Of a stretch of 6,549 nt of DNA, positions 1 through 6,418 are shown piece by piece. The stretch covers positions 1-6,549 of the forward strand of contig JAUIMD010000115.1 of the NCBI GenBank assembly GCA_030433225.1, in the 5' to 3' direction. How positions within the stretch are numbered: position 1 is the stretch's first letter; every line of letters starts with the position of its first letter. The position numbers were made by a program, and so were the translations under genes. The notes under the pieces were generated by a model, which was not told the DNA's origin, made no database searches, and saw only the letters and a list, made by a program, of their open reading frames with translations. This DNA is from Bacteroidia bacterium (lineage in GTDB: Bacteria > Bacteroidota > Bacteroidia > Bacteroidales > UBA5342).

Positions 1-1
1 T

Positions 2-241
2 TCATTTGTGGATTATTATACCCATCCGAATAATGCAAGGTTAAGCACCTACCATAGGCTGGATTTGGGTTACCACACCCTAAAACAAAAAACCAAAGGG
101 AACAGAACTTGGTCGTTAGGTATTTTAAATGTTTACAATCAACAAAACCCATATGCAATTTATAAAGACAACACCGGGGCGTTTAAAAAGCTGGTACTTT
201 TCCCAATTATGCCCTATGTATCTTTTAAACGCAGTTTTTAA
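2..241 (+). CDS. C-terminal end of a TonB-dependent-receptor-like outer-membrane barrel protein (partial)
   Basis: This is the 3' end of a gene that begins outside the window; 79 codons are visible in an open frame that runs off the left edge. The residues alternate polar and hydrophobic in strands, with the segments RLDLGYHTLKQK, TWSLGILNVYNQQNPY and PIMPYVSFKRSF. The pattern 'xLGIxNVYNxxNPY' followed by a last strand ending in an aromatic residue at the very C-terminus is characteristic of the last strands of TonB-dependent receptors in Bacteroidota; the terminal Phe is the usual recognition signal for barrel assembly. Such receptors take up large substrates across the outer membrane using TonB energy. 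The substrate, plug domain and any SusD partner are outside the window. The in-frame GTG at 8 is not a real start. A different outer-membrane barrel family cannot be excluded. Confidence 0.8.
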   Translation, partial: SFVDYYTHPNNARLSTYHRLDLGYHTLKQKTKGNRTWSLGILNVYNQQNPYAIYKDNTGAFKKLVLFPIMPYVSFKRSF

Positions 242-324
242 ACCATTTACACCCCTTTGTATCCTCATCAAATCTTTTCAGTAAAAACGCTCACTAACTA
301 TTTGCTACTAAAAATCTTAAAAAG

Positions 325-356
325 TTTTCAGAGGTCGTTCTGAAAGTATAAATTTG
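325..356 (+). promoter_or_regulatory. Putative glyA promoter (Bacteroidota-type -7 box TAAATTTG) with an internal inverted repeat
   Basis: TAAATTTG at 349-356 matches the Bacteroidota -7 consensus TAnnTTTG exactly. A weak -33 candidate (TTTT at 325-328) lies 20 bp upstream. Transcription would start near 362, leaving a leader of about 30 nt before the glyA start at 393. The interval between the two boxes is filled by an inverted repeat, TTTCAGA (326-332) and TCTGAAA (339-345), around a 6-nt centre. The -7 box is the solid part; the -33 box is poor. Confidence 0.55.
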
Positions 357-369
357 CATCCACAAAAAA

Positions 370-393
370 ATGTTCCACCTTAAACAACAATAA
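370..393 (+). other. Possible 7-codon leader ORF overlapping the glyA start
   Basis: An ATG at 370 opens a frame reading MFHLKQQ and stopping with TAA at 391-393. The final A of that stop is the first A of the glyA ATG, giving the overlap TAATG at 391-395. It lies within the expected short glyA leader, just after the predicted transcription start. The arrangement would permit translational coupling by re-initiation, but a seven-codon frame this short can arise by chance and there is no clear ribosome binding site. Confidence 0.2.
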
Positions 394-1673
394 TGCAAAG
401 AGACGAGCAAATATTTGGCCTGATTGAGAAAGAATACCAGCGCCAGCTAAGCGGCATCGAACTGATTGCCTCTGAAAACTTTGTGAGCGACCAGGTGATG
501 GAAGCCATGGGTTCGTACCTGACGAACAAATATGCTGAAGGATATCCCGGAAAGCGCTACTACGGCGGTTGCGAAGTAGTTGACCAAAGCGAGCAAATTG
601 CTATTGACCGACTCAAAAAACTGTACAATGCCGAATATGCCAACGTTCAGCCCCACTCGGGTGCACAGGCAAATGCGGCAGTAATGCTGGCCGTTTTAAA
701 CCCCGGCGATAAGTTTTTAGGCTTGGATTTGGCACATGGCGGTCACCTTTCGCACGGATCGTTGGTGAACAGTTCAGGTATTTTGTACCAACCGGTGGCC
801 TACAGCGTAAAAGAAGACACTGGTCTGGTAGATTACGACCAAATGGAAGAACTGGCGAAAAAAGAACGTCCGAAATTAATTATTGGTGGAGCATCGGCCT
901 ACAGCCGCGAGTGGGATTACGAACGCATGCGTAAAATTGCCGACAGCATTGATGCCTTGCTAATGATTGACATGGCACACCCTGCCGGTTTAATTGCTGC
1001 CGGTCTGCTGAAAAACCCGGTAGAGCATGCACACATTGTTACCTCAACCACCCACAAAACATTGCGTGGCCCGCGTGGAGGTATTATTTTGCTTGGAAAA
1101 GATTTCGACAACCCCTTTGGCAAGAAAACTCCGAAAGGCGTTATTCGTAAAATGTCTTCTTTGCTGGATTCTGCAGTTTTCCCTGGAACGCAAGGAGGTC
1201 CATTGGAGCATGTAATTGCTGCTAAAGCCGTATCGTTTGGTGAAGCGTTAACCCCTGAATACAAGGCATACCAGGCGCAGGTGCAAAAAAATGCACGTGC
1301 CATGGCCAAAGCATTTATGGATTTGGGGTACAAAATTATTTCGGGTGGAACGGATAACCACTCGATGCTGATTGACCTGCGTACCAAATACCCTGAACTA
1401 ACGGGTAAAGTAGCCGAAAATACATTGGTAAAAGCGCACATCACCATCAATAAAAACATGGTGCCTTTCGATACCCGTTCGCCTTTCCAGGCGTCTGGTA
1501 TTCGTGTTGGAACCGCTGCCATTACTACCCGTGGCTTAAAAGAAGATTTAATGGAACCCATCGTAAAACTGATTGACCAGGTATTGGGTCATGTAGACAA
1601 CGATGCCATTATTGAAAAAGTGGGCAAGCAGGTAAATGCAATGATGAAGGACTTTAAATTGTTTGCTTACTAA
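393..1673 (+). CDS. glyA: Serine hydroxymethyltransferase (GlyA)
   Basis: The 426-aa product is a full-length PLP-dependent cytosolic enzyme that interconverts serine plus tetrahydrofolate with glycine plus 5,10-methylene-tetrahydrofolate, the main entry of one-carbon units. Family signatures occur in order: ELIASENF (23-30), [15 protein letters not shown] (46-60), QPHSGAQAN (86-94), the [10 protein letters not shown] segment (113-122), the PLP-ring Asp and His in DMAH (D193, H196), the Schiff-base lysine K222 in [13 protein letters not shown], and the substrate-carboxylate arginine R371 in [11 protein letters not shown]. Length is typical of Bacteroidota GlyA (E. coli is about 417 aa). ATG at 393 is chosen because [14 protein letters not shown] is the usual N-terminus and no in-frame start lies nearby. 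There is no Shine-Dalgarno, as usual in this phylum. It appears monocistronic, with its own promoter and terminator. No key residue is missing. Confidence 0.98.
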   Translation: MQRDEQIFGLIEKEYQRQLSGIELIASENFVSDQVMEAMGSYLTNKYAEGYPGKRYYGGCEVVDQSEQIAIDRLKKLYNAEYANVQPHSGAQANAAVMLAVLNPGDKFLGLDLAHGGHLSHGSLVNSSGILYQPVAYSVKEDTGLVDYDQMEELAKKERPKLIIGGASAYSREWDYERMRKIADSIDALLMIDMAHPAGLIAAGLLKNPVEHAHIVTSTTHKTLRGPRGGIILLGKDFDNPFGKKTPKGVIRKMSSLLDSAVFPGTQGGPLEHVIAAKAVSFGEALTPEYKAYQAQVQKNARAMAKAFMDLGYKIISGGTDNHSMLIDLRTKYPELTGKVAENTLVKAHITINKNMVPFDTRSPFQASGIRVGTAAITTRGLKEDLMEPIVKLIDQVLGHVDNDAIIEKVGKQVNAMMKDFKLFAY

Positions 1674-1698
1674 GCGTTAGCAAATTTGATGATATGAG

Positions 1699-1730
1699 AA
1701 AGCCGGCGAATAGCCGGCTTTTGTTTTTTA
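1699..1730 (+). terminator. Rho-independent terminator of glyA, between convergent genes
   Basis: A 9-bp perfect GC-rich stem, AAAGCCGGC (1699-1707) and GCCGGCTTT (1713-1721), encloses a 5-nt loop GAATA and runs into a T-rich tail ending at 1729. It starts 25 nt after the glyA stop. On the opposite strand the same hairpin lies just after the stop codon of the 55-aa microprotein gene and is followed by TTTCTCAT, a weaker tail, so it may also stop the convergent transcript. That stop codon (1728-1730) actually falls in the glyA U-tract. Confidence 0.9.
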
Positions 1731-1895
1731 CGCCTGCCAGGTATGCCCACATTTTTGGCAACTGGTAGGTTCGCGGTCGGCCAATAGGGCCAGCAGACCA
1801 ATGGGGAAAAAACAAATTGCTACTAGAATTTGCCAAACTCTGAATCCCCCTCTTCGGGTCAATTCTCCACATTTTGGACAAGAAAGGTTCGCCAT
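1728..1895 (-). CDS. 55-aa membrane microprotein with split CxxC pairs (LITAF/BRI3-like layout)
   Basis: Translating the minus strand from ATG at 1895 gives 55 residues beginning MANLSCPKCGEL and ending SCQKCGHTWQA. Two zinc-knuckle-like motifs, C6-P-K-C9-G and C46-Q-K-C49-G-H51, flank one hydrophobic stretch at 21-39 (WQILVAICFFPIGLLALLA). This order, CxxC, membrane segment, CxxC, is that of the eukaryotic LITAF and BRI3 families, in which one zinc ion is held by both halves and the hydrophobic part dips into the membrane. The resemblance is judged from layout only. The gene starts 4 nt after the DUF2752 stop codon, so it is almost certainly co-transcribed with it. Coding is supported by the well-placed start, the paired Cys motifs and the stop just before a terminator. 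A stand-alone zinc-ribbon membrane protein of unknown function is the cautious reading. Confidence 0.8.
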   Translation of the reverse strand: MANLSCPKCGELTRRGGFRVWQILVAICFFPIGLLALLADREPTSCQKCGHTWQA

Positions 1896-1899
1896 ACGA

Positions 1900-2334
1900 T
1901 TAAATTTTTAAGGATATAATTTCAAAAAGCCAATATACTAAAAGTGACGCAATTATGAAGCGTGTTATCCATTTTGATAGGTTTTCTGCCCAAGCGTTTA
2001 ACCTGGCCCTATGAAGCGCCATCATCCTTAAAGGAATTTGCAGCAAAAAGGAAGAAACCAGCGCAATCCCCACAGGGTGAAAATGAACGGATTCACGAAA
2101 GTGCAGATCAAACAGGCTCGCTACACTCCTGATTATGCCACATGCCGGACACGGAATACCCCCCAGCTTTTGAATCAGACAAAAGTGTGGCAGTGCATCC
2201 AACCATTTTAATGGAACTATTGCCATAACCACAAGTACAATACAAGTACTTAACAATACATTCCAATGTATCTGTTTCCTATCGTCCGATGACAGCCGTT
2301 TGATTATTGACTGAGGGATGAAACTGATTACCAT
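1900..2334 (-). CDS. DUF2752-family small membrane protein
   Basis: The 144-aa product is an inner-membrane protein with hydrophobic segments near 25-41, 87-103 and 124-141. Between the first two lies the hallmark of DUF2752, G59-I-P-C62-P-A-C65-G66 followed by IIRSV and then a short amphipathic stretch with F and H residues. The family is short (about 100-150 aa) and functionally uncharacterised; the CPxCG motif may bind metal or be redox active, which is inference. The start at 2334 retains a basic N-terminal tail (IIKRLSSDDRK) before the first membrane segment. A later Met at 37 would cut into that segment and is unlikely. The gene lies 60 nt after the lipoprotein gene and 4 nt before the microprotein gene on the same strand. 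No convincing promoter was seen in the 60-nt gap. Confidence 0.85.
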   Translation of the reverse strand: MVISFIPQSIIKRLSSDDRKQIHWNVLLSTCIVLVVMAIVPLKWLDALPHFCLIQKLGGIPCPACGIIRSVASLFDLHFRESVHFHPVGIALVSSFLLQIPLRMMALHRARLNAWAENLSKWITRFIIASLLVYWLFEIISLKI

Positions 2335-2394
2335 ACTATCGCGTAAGTACGTAAATTGCTTCTTATTATTCCACTATTTCCTTCCAAAGGATTT

Positions 2395-2883
2395 CTACCA
2401 TTCCAATTCTGCCAAATAAGCAGTGGAATTCAATTCAATGAACTCCAGTTCTTTATTTTTATACGTTGCTTCCAGGGGAATGGTGATTGAATACCCACAC
2501 GCCATATTTATTTTTTGCATGGTCACCTCCAGGGGTATTGAATCCTGTGAATTTAAATAGATCATATAATTCCCCTTCGTGTGTGCAGGAAAATCAATTA
2601 TCTCTATTGTATTCTCAATTGCGTTCCATTTTGAATCCGGATTTGCATCTGGGTTCACAGGAATTAATTGGAAATAAGCATTTCTGGAATCAATTTCCAC
2701 GTGTATACTATCAGGGTGAATAGAACCGTTTGTAATGAGATTATTTCCTTCGCTATCCACAAATTTCATGTAGAAATGACTCCATGGCGGATCATAAAGA
2801 GCACAGTCAATTTCGTCCTTATTGTTTTGCGAACAAGCCACCCACAAGGAGCTAATTATTAAATACAAAAAGAATTTTTTCAT
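2395..2883 (-). CDS. Small predicted lipoprotein, function unknown
   Basis: From the ATG at 2883 the product is 162 aa and starts MKKFFLYLIISSLWVAC. This is a short basic n-region, a hydrophobic core and a Cys at 17 that would be lipidated. The lipobox is imperfect, with Trp at -3, but the remaining context and the following SQNNKDE stretch, acidic and polar after the Cys, fit Bacteroidota lipoproteins, some of which carry such residues as a surface-export signal. The mature part has two further cysteines (C27, C129) and looks beta-rich, with no family I recognise. A start three codons upstream (2892) is possible, but would put MCI before a perfect n-region, so 2883 is preferred. A promoter-like element lies just upstream (2906-2936). 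It follows the TPR gene and precedes the DUF2752 gene on the same strand. Confidence 0.8.
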   Translation of the reverse strand: MKKFFLYLIISSLWVACSQNNKDEIDCALYDPPWSHFYMKFVDSEGNNLITNGSIHPDSIHVEIDSRNAYFQLIPVNPDANPDSKWNAIENTIEIIDFPAHTKGNYMIYLNSQDSIPLEVTMQKINMACGYSITIPLEATYKNKELEFIELNSTAYLAELEW

Positions 2884-2905
2884 GATGCACATTTTACTTT
2901 TAAAC

Positions 2906-2936
2906 CAAAATTAGTTCCCTGACTACTTCCCGCACA
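2906..2936 (-). promoter_or_regulatory. Putative promoter for the lipoprotein gene (TAATTTTG -7 box)
   Basis: Read on the minus strand, TAATTTTG (2913-2906) matches TAnnTTTG exactly, and TGTG (2936-2933), one base off TTTG, lies 19 bp upstream. The predicted transcript would start near 2899, about 16 nt before the ATG at 2883. The -33 part lies inside the end of the TPR coding region. It could give the lipoprotein, DUF2752 and microprotein genes a transcript of their own. An 8-base match in AT-rich DNA is only suggestive. Confidence 0.4.
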
Positions 2937-3588
2937 CCTTCTCTAAATAAGGCAATGCGGCCTTGTTCCCCATATCCCATGCTGTATTCCAATCCGCACA
3001 AGCCTGCTTTTTTTTTCGAAGATTCAGATAGGCCTTAGCACGATTCATATACAATTGACTGCTTTTGGGATTGATGGTAATGGCCTTGGTAAGGTCGGCC
3101 ACCATTTTTTCATATTCCCGGCTTTTAAAATAACAATTTGACCGGTTCTGGTAATACGCGTAGTGTATGAACAACGGGTCGTTTCGCTCTTCAATAATTT
3201 CAATGGCCTTTGAGTAATAGTCGATTGCCGTGATGGGATTACCTGTTTTTTTATACGATTGTGCCAGGTAAAACCAAAGCTCATCATAAGCGGGCATAAG
3301 CTCTACCCCTTTGGTAAGCACAGGAATGGCTTTTTCATAATTTTGGATGGACTTGCAAACTTCCATATAGGCCACGTAGTAATTGAAATATTGTGGATAA
3401 TACTCAATCGCTTCCGCATACTTTTTCTCTGCTTCGTCCAGATTATATTGCGCACACAGTTCTTCGGCTTCCTGTGCCAGTTGTTTGGCTATGGTAAAAC
3501 TGTCAGTAACAATTGGTTCCACTGGGGGCACCTGGCCATAGCTAACCAAACATGAAACAAAGCTAAGCAATGCTATCATTCCTTTCAT
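2923..3588 (-). CDS. Secreted tetratricopeptide-repeat (TPR) protein
   Basis: The 221-aa product starts with a signal peptide, MKGMIALLSFVSCLVSYG, with likely cleavage before Q19, so it probably acts in the periplasm. The remainder is helical TPR repeats, approximately at 34-67 (YNLDEAEKKYAEAIEYYP), 68-101 (QNYEKAIPVLTKGVELMP), 102-135 (GNPITAIDYYSKAIEI), 140-175 (REYEKMVADLTKAITINP) and 176-210. The last repeat ends in the ACADWNTAWDMGNKAALPYLEKVC segment (196-219), a form common at the C-terminus of Bacteroidota TPR proteins, with C197 and C219 perhaps pairing. TPRs act as protein-binding scaffolds; no partner can be named. The lipoprotein start follows 39 nt downstream. ATG at 3588 is preferred over Met4 because it supplies the basic n-region (MK). 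The upstream region (3589-3717) has no clear promoter but contains a 16-bp palindrome. Confidence 0.88.
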   Translation of the reverse strand: MKGMIALLSFVSCLVSYGQVPPVEPIVTDSFTIAKQLAQEAEELCAQYNLDEAEKKYAEAIEYYPQYFNYYVAYMEVCKSIQNYEKAIPVLTKGVELMPAYDELWFYLAQSYKKTGNPITAIDYYSKAIEIIEERNDPLFIHYAYYQNRSNCYFKSREYEKMVADLTKAITINPKSSQLYMNRAKAYLNLRKKKQACADWNTAWDMGNKAALPYLEKVCGK

Positions 3589-3607
3589 GATACGTGTTTA
3601 TGTTAAT

Positions 3608-3623
3608 ACAATTGCCCAATTGT
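3608..3623. repeat. 16-bp palindrome upstream of the TPR gene
   Basis: ACAATTG and CAATTGT are perfect 7-bp inverted arms around a CC centre, 20 nt upstream of the TPR start codon. A second short palindrome, CAATATTG, lies at 3641-3648. This could be an operator or a small RNA hairpin, but 7-bp arms are expected a few times by chance in a window this size, more so in AT-rich DNA. Confidence 0.3.
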
Positions 3624-3717
3624 TCCTGTTTAGTGGTAAGCAATATTGTTTTGTATTTAAGCCTAAACTCAAACGCTACTTTATACAAATATTAGGCCAT
3701 ACAGAATACAAGCCCAC

Positions 3718-5619
3718 CTAACGGATCTTTATAAATTGCCTACATACCACCGTAGAATCCTCCTGATATATTTTAAGTAAATACATACCGTTATCCAGTG
3801 CTGATATATCGATGGAATTGGTCTCATTTCTTTGCTGGATAAGTCTTTTGCCAGTTAAGGTGTACACCTCAAAACCGGAAGGTTTAACAAGGCCTGATAC
3901 GCGTAAGATACTTTGAGCAGGATTAGGGTATAGTACATATACAGGTTCCTTAATATCGGTATTCTTTGTGGCAAGGTTTACATCTACTGTAAAATGTTTA
4001 GCATTTACAATTAAGTCAAATTCAATTTTATTTCCGTGAGTATAAGGGATTTTTAGAAACACTTCTCCATTTTCCGGAGCATTTGCTGTACATAAGCCAA
4101 TCGAATATTTACTCTCATCCGCATGGTGTGCAATTAAAAAACTGTCATTTAATACGATGGGGGTTCCCAGCACACCTACATTTTCTGTGAACACATTTAA
4201 TCCAAGGAGTTCACCCGTTGATGAGAACAAAATCTCACCATCAACCAGTTCAAGGGTTAGGCCGGTACTATCCAAATTAAGACTTTTAGTGTTTGATTCC
4301 ATTGGAAGGGAGTCAATTTTATCAATGGCTTTTTGCAAAATGTAAGCTGCATCCAATGCCGAAATTTCCCCGGTATTGTCCACATCTGCTGATTCAACCC
4401 GCCAGCTCTCCCACGGTAAAGGATCGAGTTCTGGAATCGGATTCCTATTTATTGAATATTGTAGAACTAATGAAGCATCGTAAGCCTGCACCTGTAGGTT
4501 ATCATCCACATCGCCGTATTGGTACACCTCCACTTTCCCATTTATAAGATTCGGAACGGTGTCTGTATTGAATAAGAAATCAGACAATTCCAAATTGCTA
4601 TAACCTGGCAAAAGAGCCTGAAATACTAGCTGTAACAACAGACTATCTCCGGCTAACGGCTCAGTGCTTATGTATCCCACATTAAGCTGCCCTTGCTCAT
4701 TGGTACTGGTCTCAACGGTGCCATTGTCAGACAAGGTACTATCCGTTTCCAAGCCAATAAAATCCAAAACATCGGCATCATAAGTTAAGGTAAACTGGTA
4801 TGCAGTAATGGAGTCTTCCAATTGTACAGCTGAACAAAGAACAGGTACCTTCATTTCTTTTCCAGCAAATGCATCTAAACTGCCGACACTCACAGCAGTT
4901 GACACCATGTTATAAACGTGGTTAATTTCTTCTTTTTCCAACGCCCTCCGGTAAATACAAACGTCATCAATGGCTCCTTCAAAATTTACATTATCGTTGC
5001 AATATGTGGTTCCAAAACCCCCAATTACCAGATCTAAATCATTTTCATATCCAAAATGATACGTTGCTTTCTGCGAAACAGCTTGTTCACCATCCAAGTA
5101 AAAGTGGATACTATCTCCGTCATTAATAAAGATTACATTGTGCCAGTTTCCATCCGCAACTAACATTCGGTTCAGGTATAACCTCTCCGAGTTGAAGACA
5201 TCTGCCTGCAGTGAATTAAAACTATTCGCGCCGTATAGGGTAATGTGAAAAAAATCATCTTCCAGGTAATTGCATGCTCTATGTTGCGTCACTATTCCTC
5301 CGGAATGTTTGTTGGATAACGTTTTCATCCAAAAAGAAATGGATAATTGTGTATTAACATTAACGGAGTCTCCAAAAGGATTTGTTACACGAATTTCGTC
5401 ATCATAGCCATCAAAAGCGTATGCCGAATTTGGAATTCCGAAACGATCCTGCGTTAACAAAGGTCCGTTTAATATTCCGTGGTGATTGTTCCCACTTGCA
5501 TCCAAGGCATTTCCATTAAAGGGGTAGAAAGCAACTAAGCTACTGTCTATGGCTCCTTGAGCGTCCATCATCAAATGGAAGCAAAAAATGCCAATGTACA
5601 AGAGTAAAAGCTTTTTCAT
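3718..5619 (-). CDS. T9SS-exported surface protein with LamG, cohesin and type I dockerin modules
   Basis: The 633-aa product has a signal peptide (about 1-20, MKKLLLLYIGIFCFHLMMDA). Modules follow in order. A LamG/concanavalin-A-like jellyroll (about 24-236) begins VAFYPFNGNALDASGNNHHG, contains SFWMKT, the WH-x-V strand and YLDGE, and ends GAIDDVCIYRRALEKEEI. A cohesin-like domain (about 241-365) has GKEMKVPVLC, AYQFTLTYDADVLDFIG and QLNVGYISTEPLAGDSLLLQ. A type I dockerin (about 368-433) has two calcium loops: D370, D372, N374, D381, and D412, D414, G417, D423. A beta-rich stretch (about 445-550) follows, then a T9SS type A sorting domain (about 563-633): YPNPAQSILRVSG, FEVYTLTGKRL, ISALDNGMYLLKI, ending IKIR. 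The sorting domain should carry it through the outer membrane, where it is cleaved and anchored or released. LamG domains often bind carbohydrate; no catalytic domain is present. The gene seems transcribed alone; no convincing promoter was found. Confidence 0.92.
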   Translation of the reverse strand: MKKLLLLYIGIFCFHLMMDAQGAIDSSLVAFYPFNGNALDASGNNHHGILNGPLLTQDRFGIPNSAYAFDGYDDEIRVTNPFGDSVNVNTQLSISFWMKTLSNKHSGGIVTQHRACNYLEDDFFHITLYGANSFNSLQADVFNSERLYLNRMLVADGNWHNVIFINDGDSIHFYLDGEQAVSQKATYHFGYENDLDLVIGGFGTTYCNDNVNFEGAIDDVCIYRRALEKEEINHVYNMVSTAVSVGSLDAFAGKEMKVPVLCSAVQLEDSITAYQFTLTYDADVLDFIGLETDSTLSDNGTVETSTNEQGQLNVGYISTEPLAGDSLLLQLVFQALLPGYSNLELSDFLFNTDTVPNLINGKVEVYQYGDVDDNLQVQAYDASLVLQYSINRNPIPELDPLPWESWRVESADVDNTGEISALDAAYILQKAIDKIDSLPMESNTKSLNLDSTGLTLELVDGEILFSSTGELLGLNVFTENVGVLGTPIVLNDSFLIAHHADESKYSIGLCTANAPENGEVFLKIPYTHGNKIEFDLIVNAKHFTVDVNLATKNTDIKEPVYVLYPNPAQSILRVSGLVKPSGFEVYTLTGKRLIQQRNETNSIDISALDNGMYLLKIYQEDSTVVCRQFIKIR

Positions 5620-5921
5620 GTTGTATCTTTTTATAACGGTTATTGTTTACATCATCCATATACCCCGCTTTGCGTCAAACACCCTTACCTAAAGGAAGTT
5701 GTTTGTTAAAAACGAAATACATATCGCATGCCTTTTAATACAAAAAATAATGAATGAAATGGGCACAACGTGTTGCGTAGGTAAATATAAGGTTAAGTGC
5801 GAAGAATACAAGGAGGTAAGGCACATTTTTAAGTATTCGAATTACCAAAGGTCGATTGCCGGTGGGAGCTTTGGCGCCGTGTTGCATTAGCATTAAAATA
5901 AGTGCATGATTTCACAATGCC
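5620..5921. other. 302-bp intergenic stretch, no convincing gene
   Basis: This lies between the start of the LamG/dockerin gene and the stop of the DoxX gene, both on minus. It should hold the promoter of the former and the terminator of the latter, but neither is clear. A TTTG on the minus strand near 5675 has no matching -7 box at the proper distance, and no stem with a T-tract follows the DoxX stop. Small palindromes (ATAACGGTTAT at 5633-5643, GGCGCC near 5873) are unremarkable. A plus-strand open frame ending at 5890 has no promoter, start context or recognisable sequence and is not called. Confidence 0.5.
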
Positions 5922-6374
5922 TCACCCCCGGATGGCAGCAAGGTAAACCCACACCATAAACAATACTTGTAACGGAATTCGAAACCATAAATACATTACC
6001 CCTTTCCCATCCATTGCACCGGTTTGGTAATTGATGTGATGAACGGCTGCATAAATATTTGAAGGAAACACGCACGCAAAAAACGCAAGAAGGAGCCAGC
6101 CGGTAATTCCCCGCATCGAAGGAATCAGCAGCCCTAGTGCCGCAGCAAATTCAATGAGTCCGGTTAAGTATACAACCGCTGTTTTATTCGGTATAAATGG
6201 AGGCAGCATCATGGCCATTCCCTTGGTAAAGGCAAAGTGGGCAATGCCCGTAAAAACCAGCATGGCCGACATGGCGATTCTCCCGGCCAAAGGGTAATGG
6301 TAACTTCCCTGAAAAATTTTACCCGTAAATAAGGCAATCACAAAAACGGCAACTAAAACAATGAGTGGCTTCAT
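5922..6374 (-). CDS. DoxX-family integral membrane protein
   Basis: From ATG at 6374 the product is 150 aa with about four hydrophobic helices (near 4-18, 33-48, 66-84 and 128-147, plus a weaker one at 92-105). The pattern GIAHFAF (43-49), MMLPPFIPNK (55-64), YLTGLIEFAAALGLLIP (69-85), GWLLLAFFACVFPSNIYAA (92-110) and WFRIPLQVLFMVWVY (130-144) fits the DoxX-like membrane protein group (of the COG4270 kind). Members are linked in some organisms to respiration or redox defence, but the role here is unknown. An in-frame ATG at 6404 would add MYFRSLYKKN; 6374 is preferred because a plausible promoter lies between the two, and the shorter form starts with a typical basic residue plus hydrophobic helix. 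The upstream same-strand neighbour is a Crp/Fnr-type regulator, a plausible controller. Confidence 0.88.
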   Translation of the reverse strand: MKPLIVLVAVFVIALFTGKIFQGSYHYPLAGRIAMSAMLVFTGIAHFAFTKGMAMMLPPFIPNKTAVVYLTGLIEFAAALGLLIPSMRGITGWLLLAFFACVFPSNIYAAVHHINYQTGAMDGKGVMYLWFRIPLQVLFMVWVYLAAIRG

Positions 6375-6386
6375 ATTTTTTTTGTA

Positions 6387-6418
6387 CAAAGATCGGAAGT
6401 ACATGCAGCGTAAGCAAT
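6387..6418 (-). promoter_or_regulatory. Putative DoxX promoter
   Basis: On the minus strand, GATCTTTG (6394-6387) differs from the TAnnTTTG -7 consensus only at its first base, and ATTG (6418-6415), one base off TTTG, is 20 bp upstream. The spacing is right for Bacteroidota promoters. Transcription would begin near 6381, only some 7 nt before the ATG at 6374, giving a very short leader. This also argues against the start at 6404. Confidence 0.45.

Noticed and set aside
917..1561. 214-codon open frame antisense to glyA
   Set aside because: It lies wholly within a strongly conserved glyA and its translation is a composition shadow (Cys/Ser/Pro-rich, no domain); glyA codon bias keeps the opposite frame open.
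1654..1881. 75-codon minus-strand frame over the glyA end and the microprotein
   Set aside because: It runs through the glyA terminator and stop, has no sensible features, and conflicts with the frame that carries the paired CxxC motifs.
2884..2892. Three extra N-terminal codons (MCI) on the lipoprotein
   Set aside because: The second Met gives the standard MKK signal-peptide start and better spacing from the promoter-like box.
5810..5817. Perfect Shine-Dalgarno-like AAGGAGGT
   Set aside because: No start codon follows at a usable distance, and this phylum makes little use of such sites; taken as chance.
5699..5890. Plus-strand 63-codon frame (or 46 codons from the ATG at 5750) in the long intergenic stretch
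   Set aside because: No promoter, no start context, no recognisable sequence and mixed codon use; also the longer form needs a TTG start.
6375..6404. Ten extra N-terminal codons on the DoxX protein
   Set aside because: The extension overlaps the putative promoter, and the family N-terminus is better matched from 6374.
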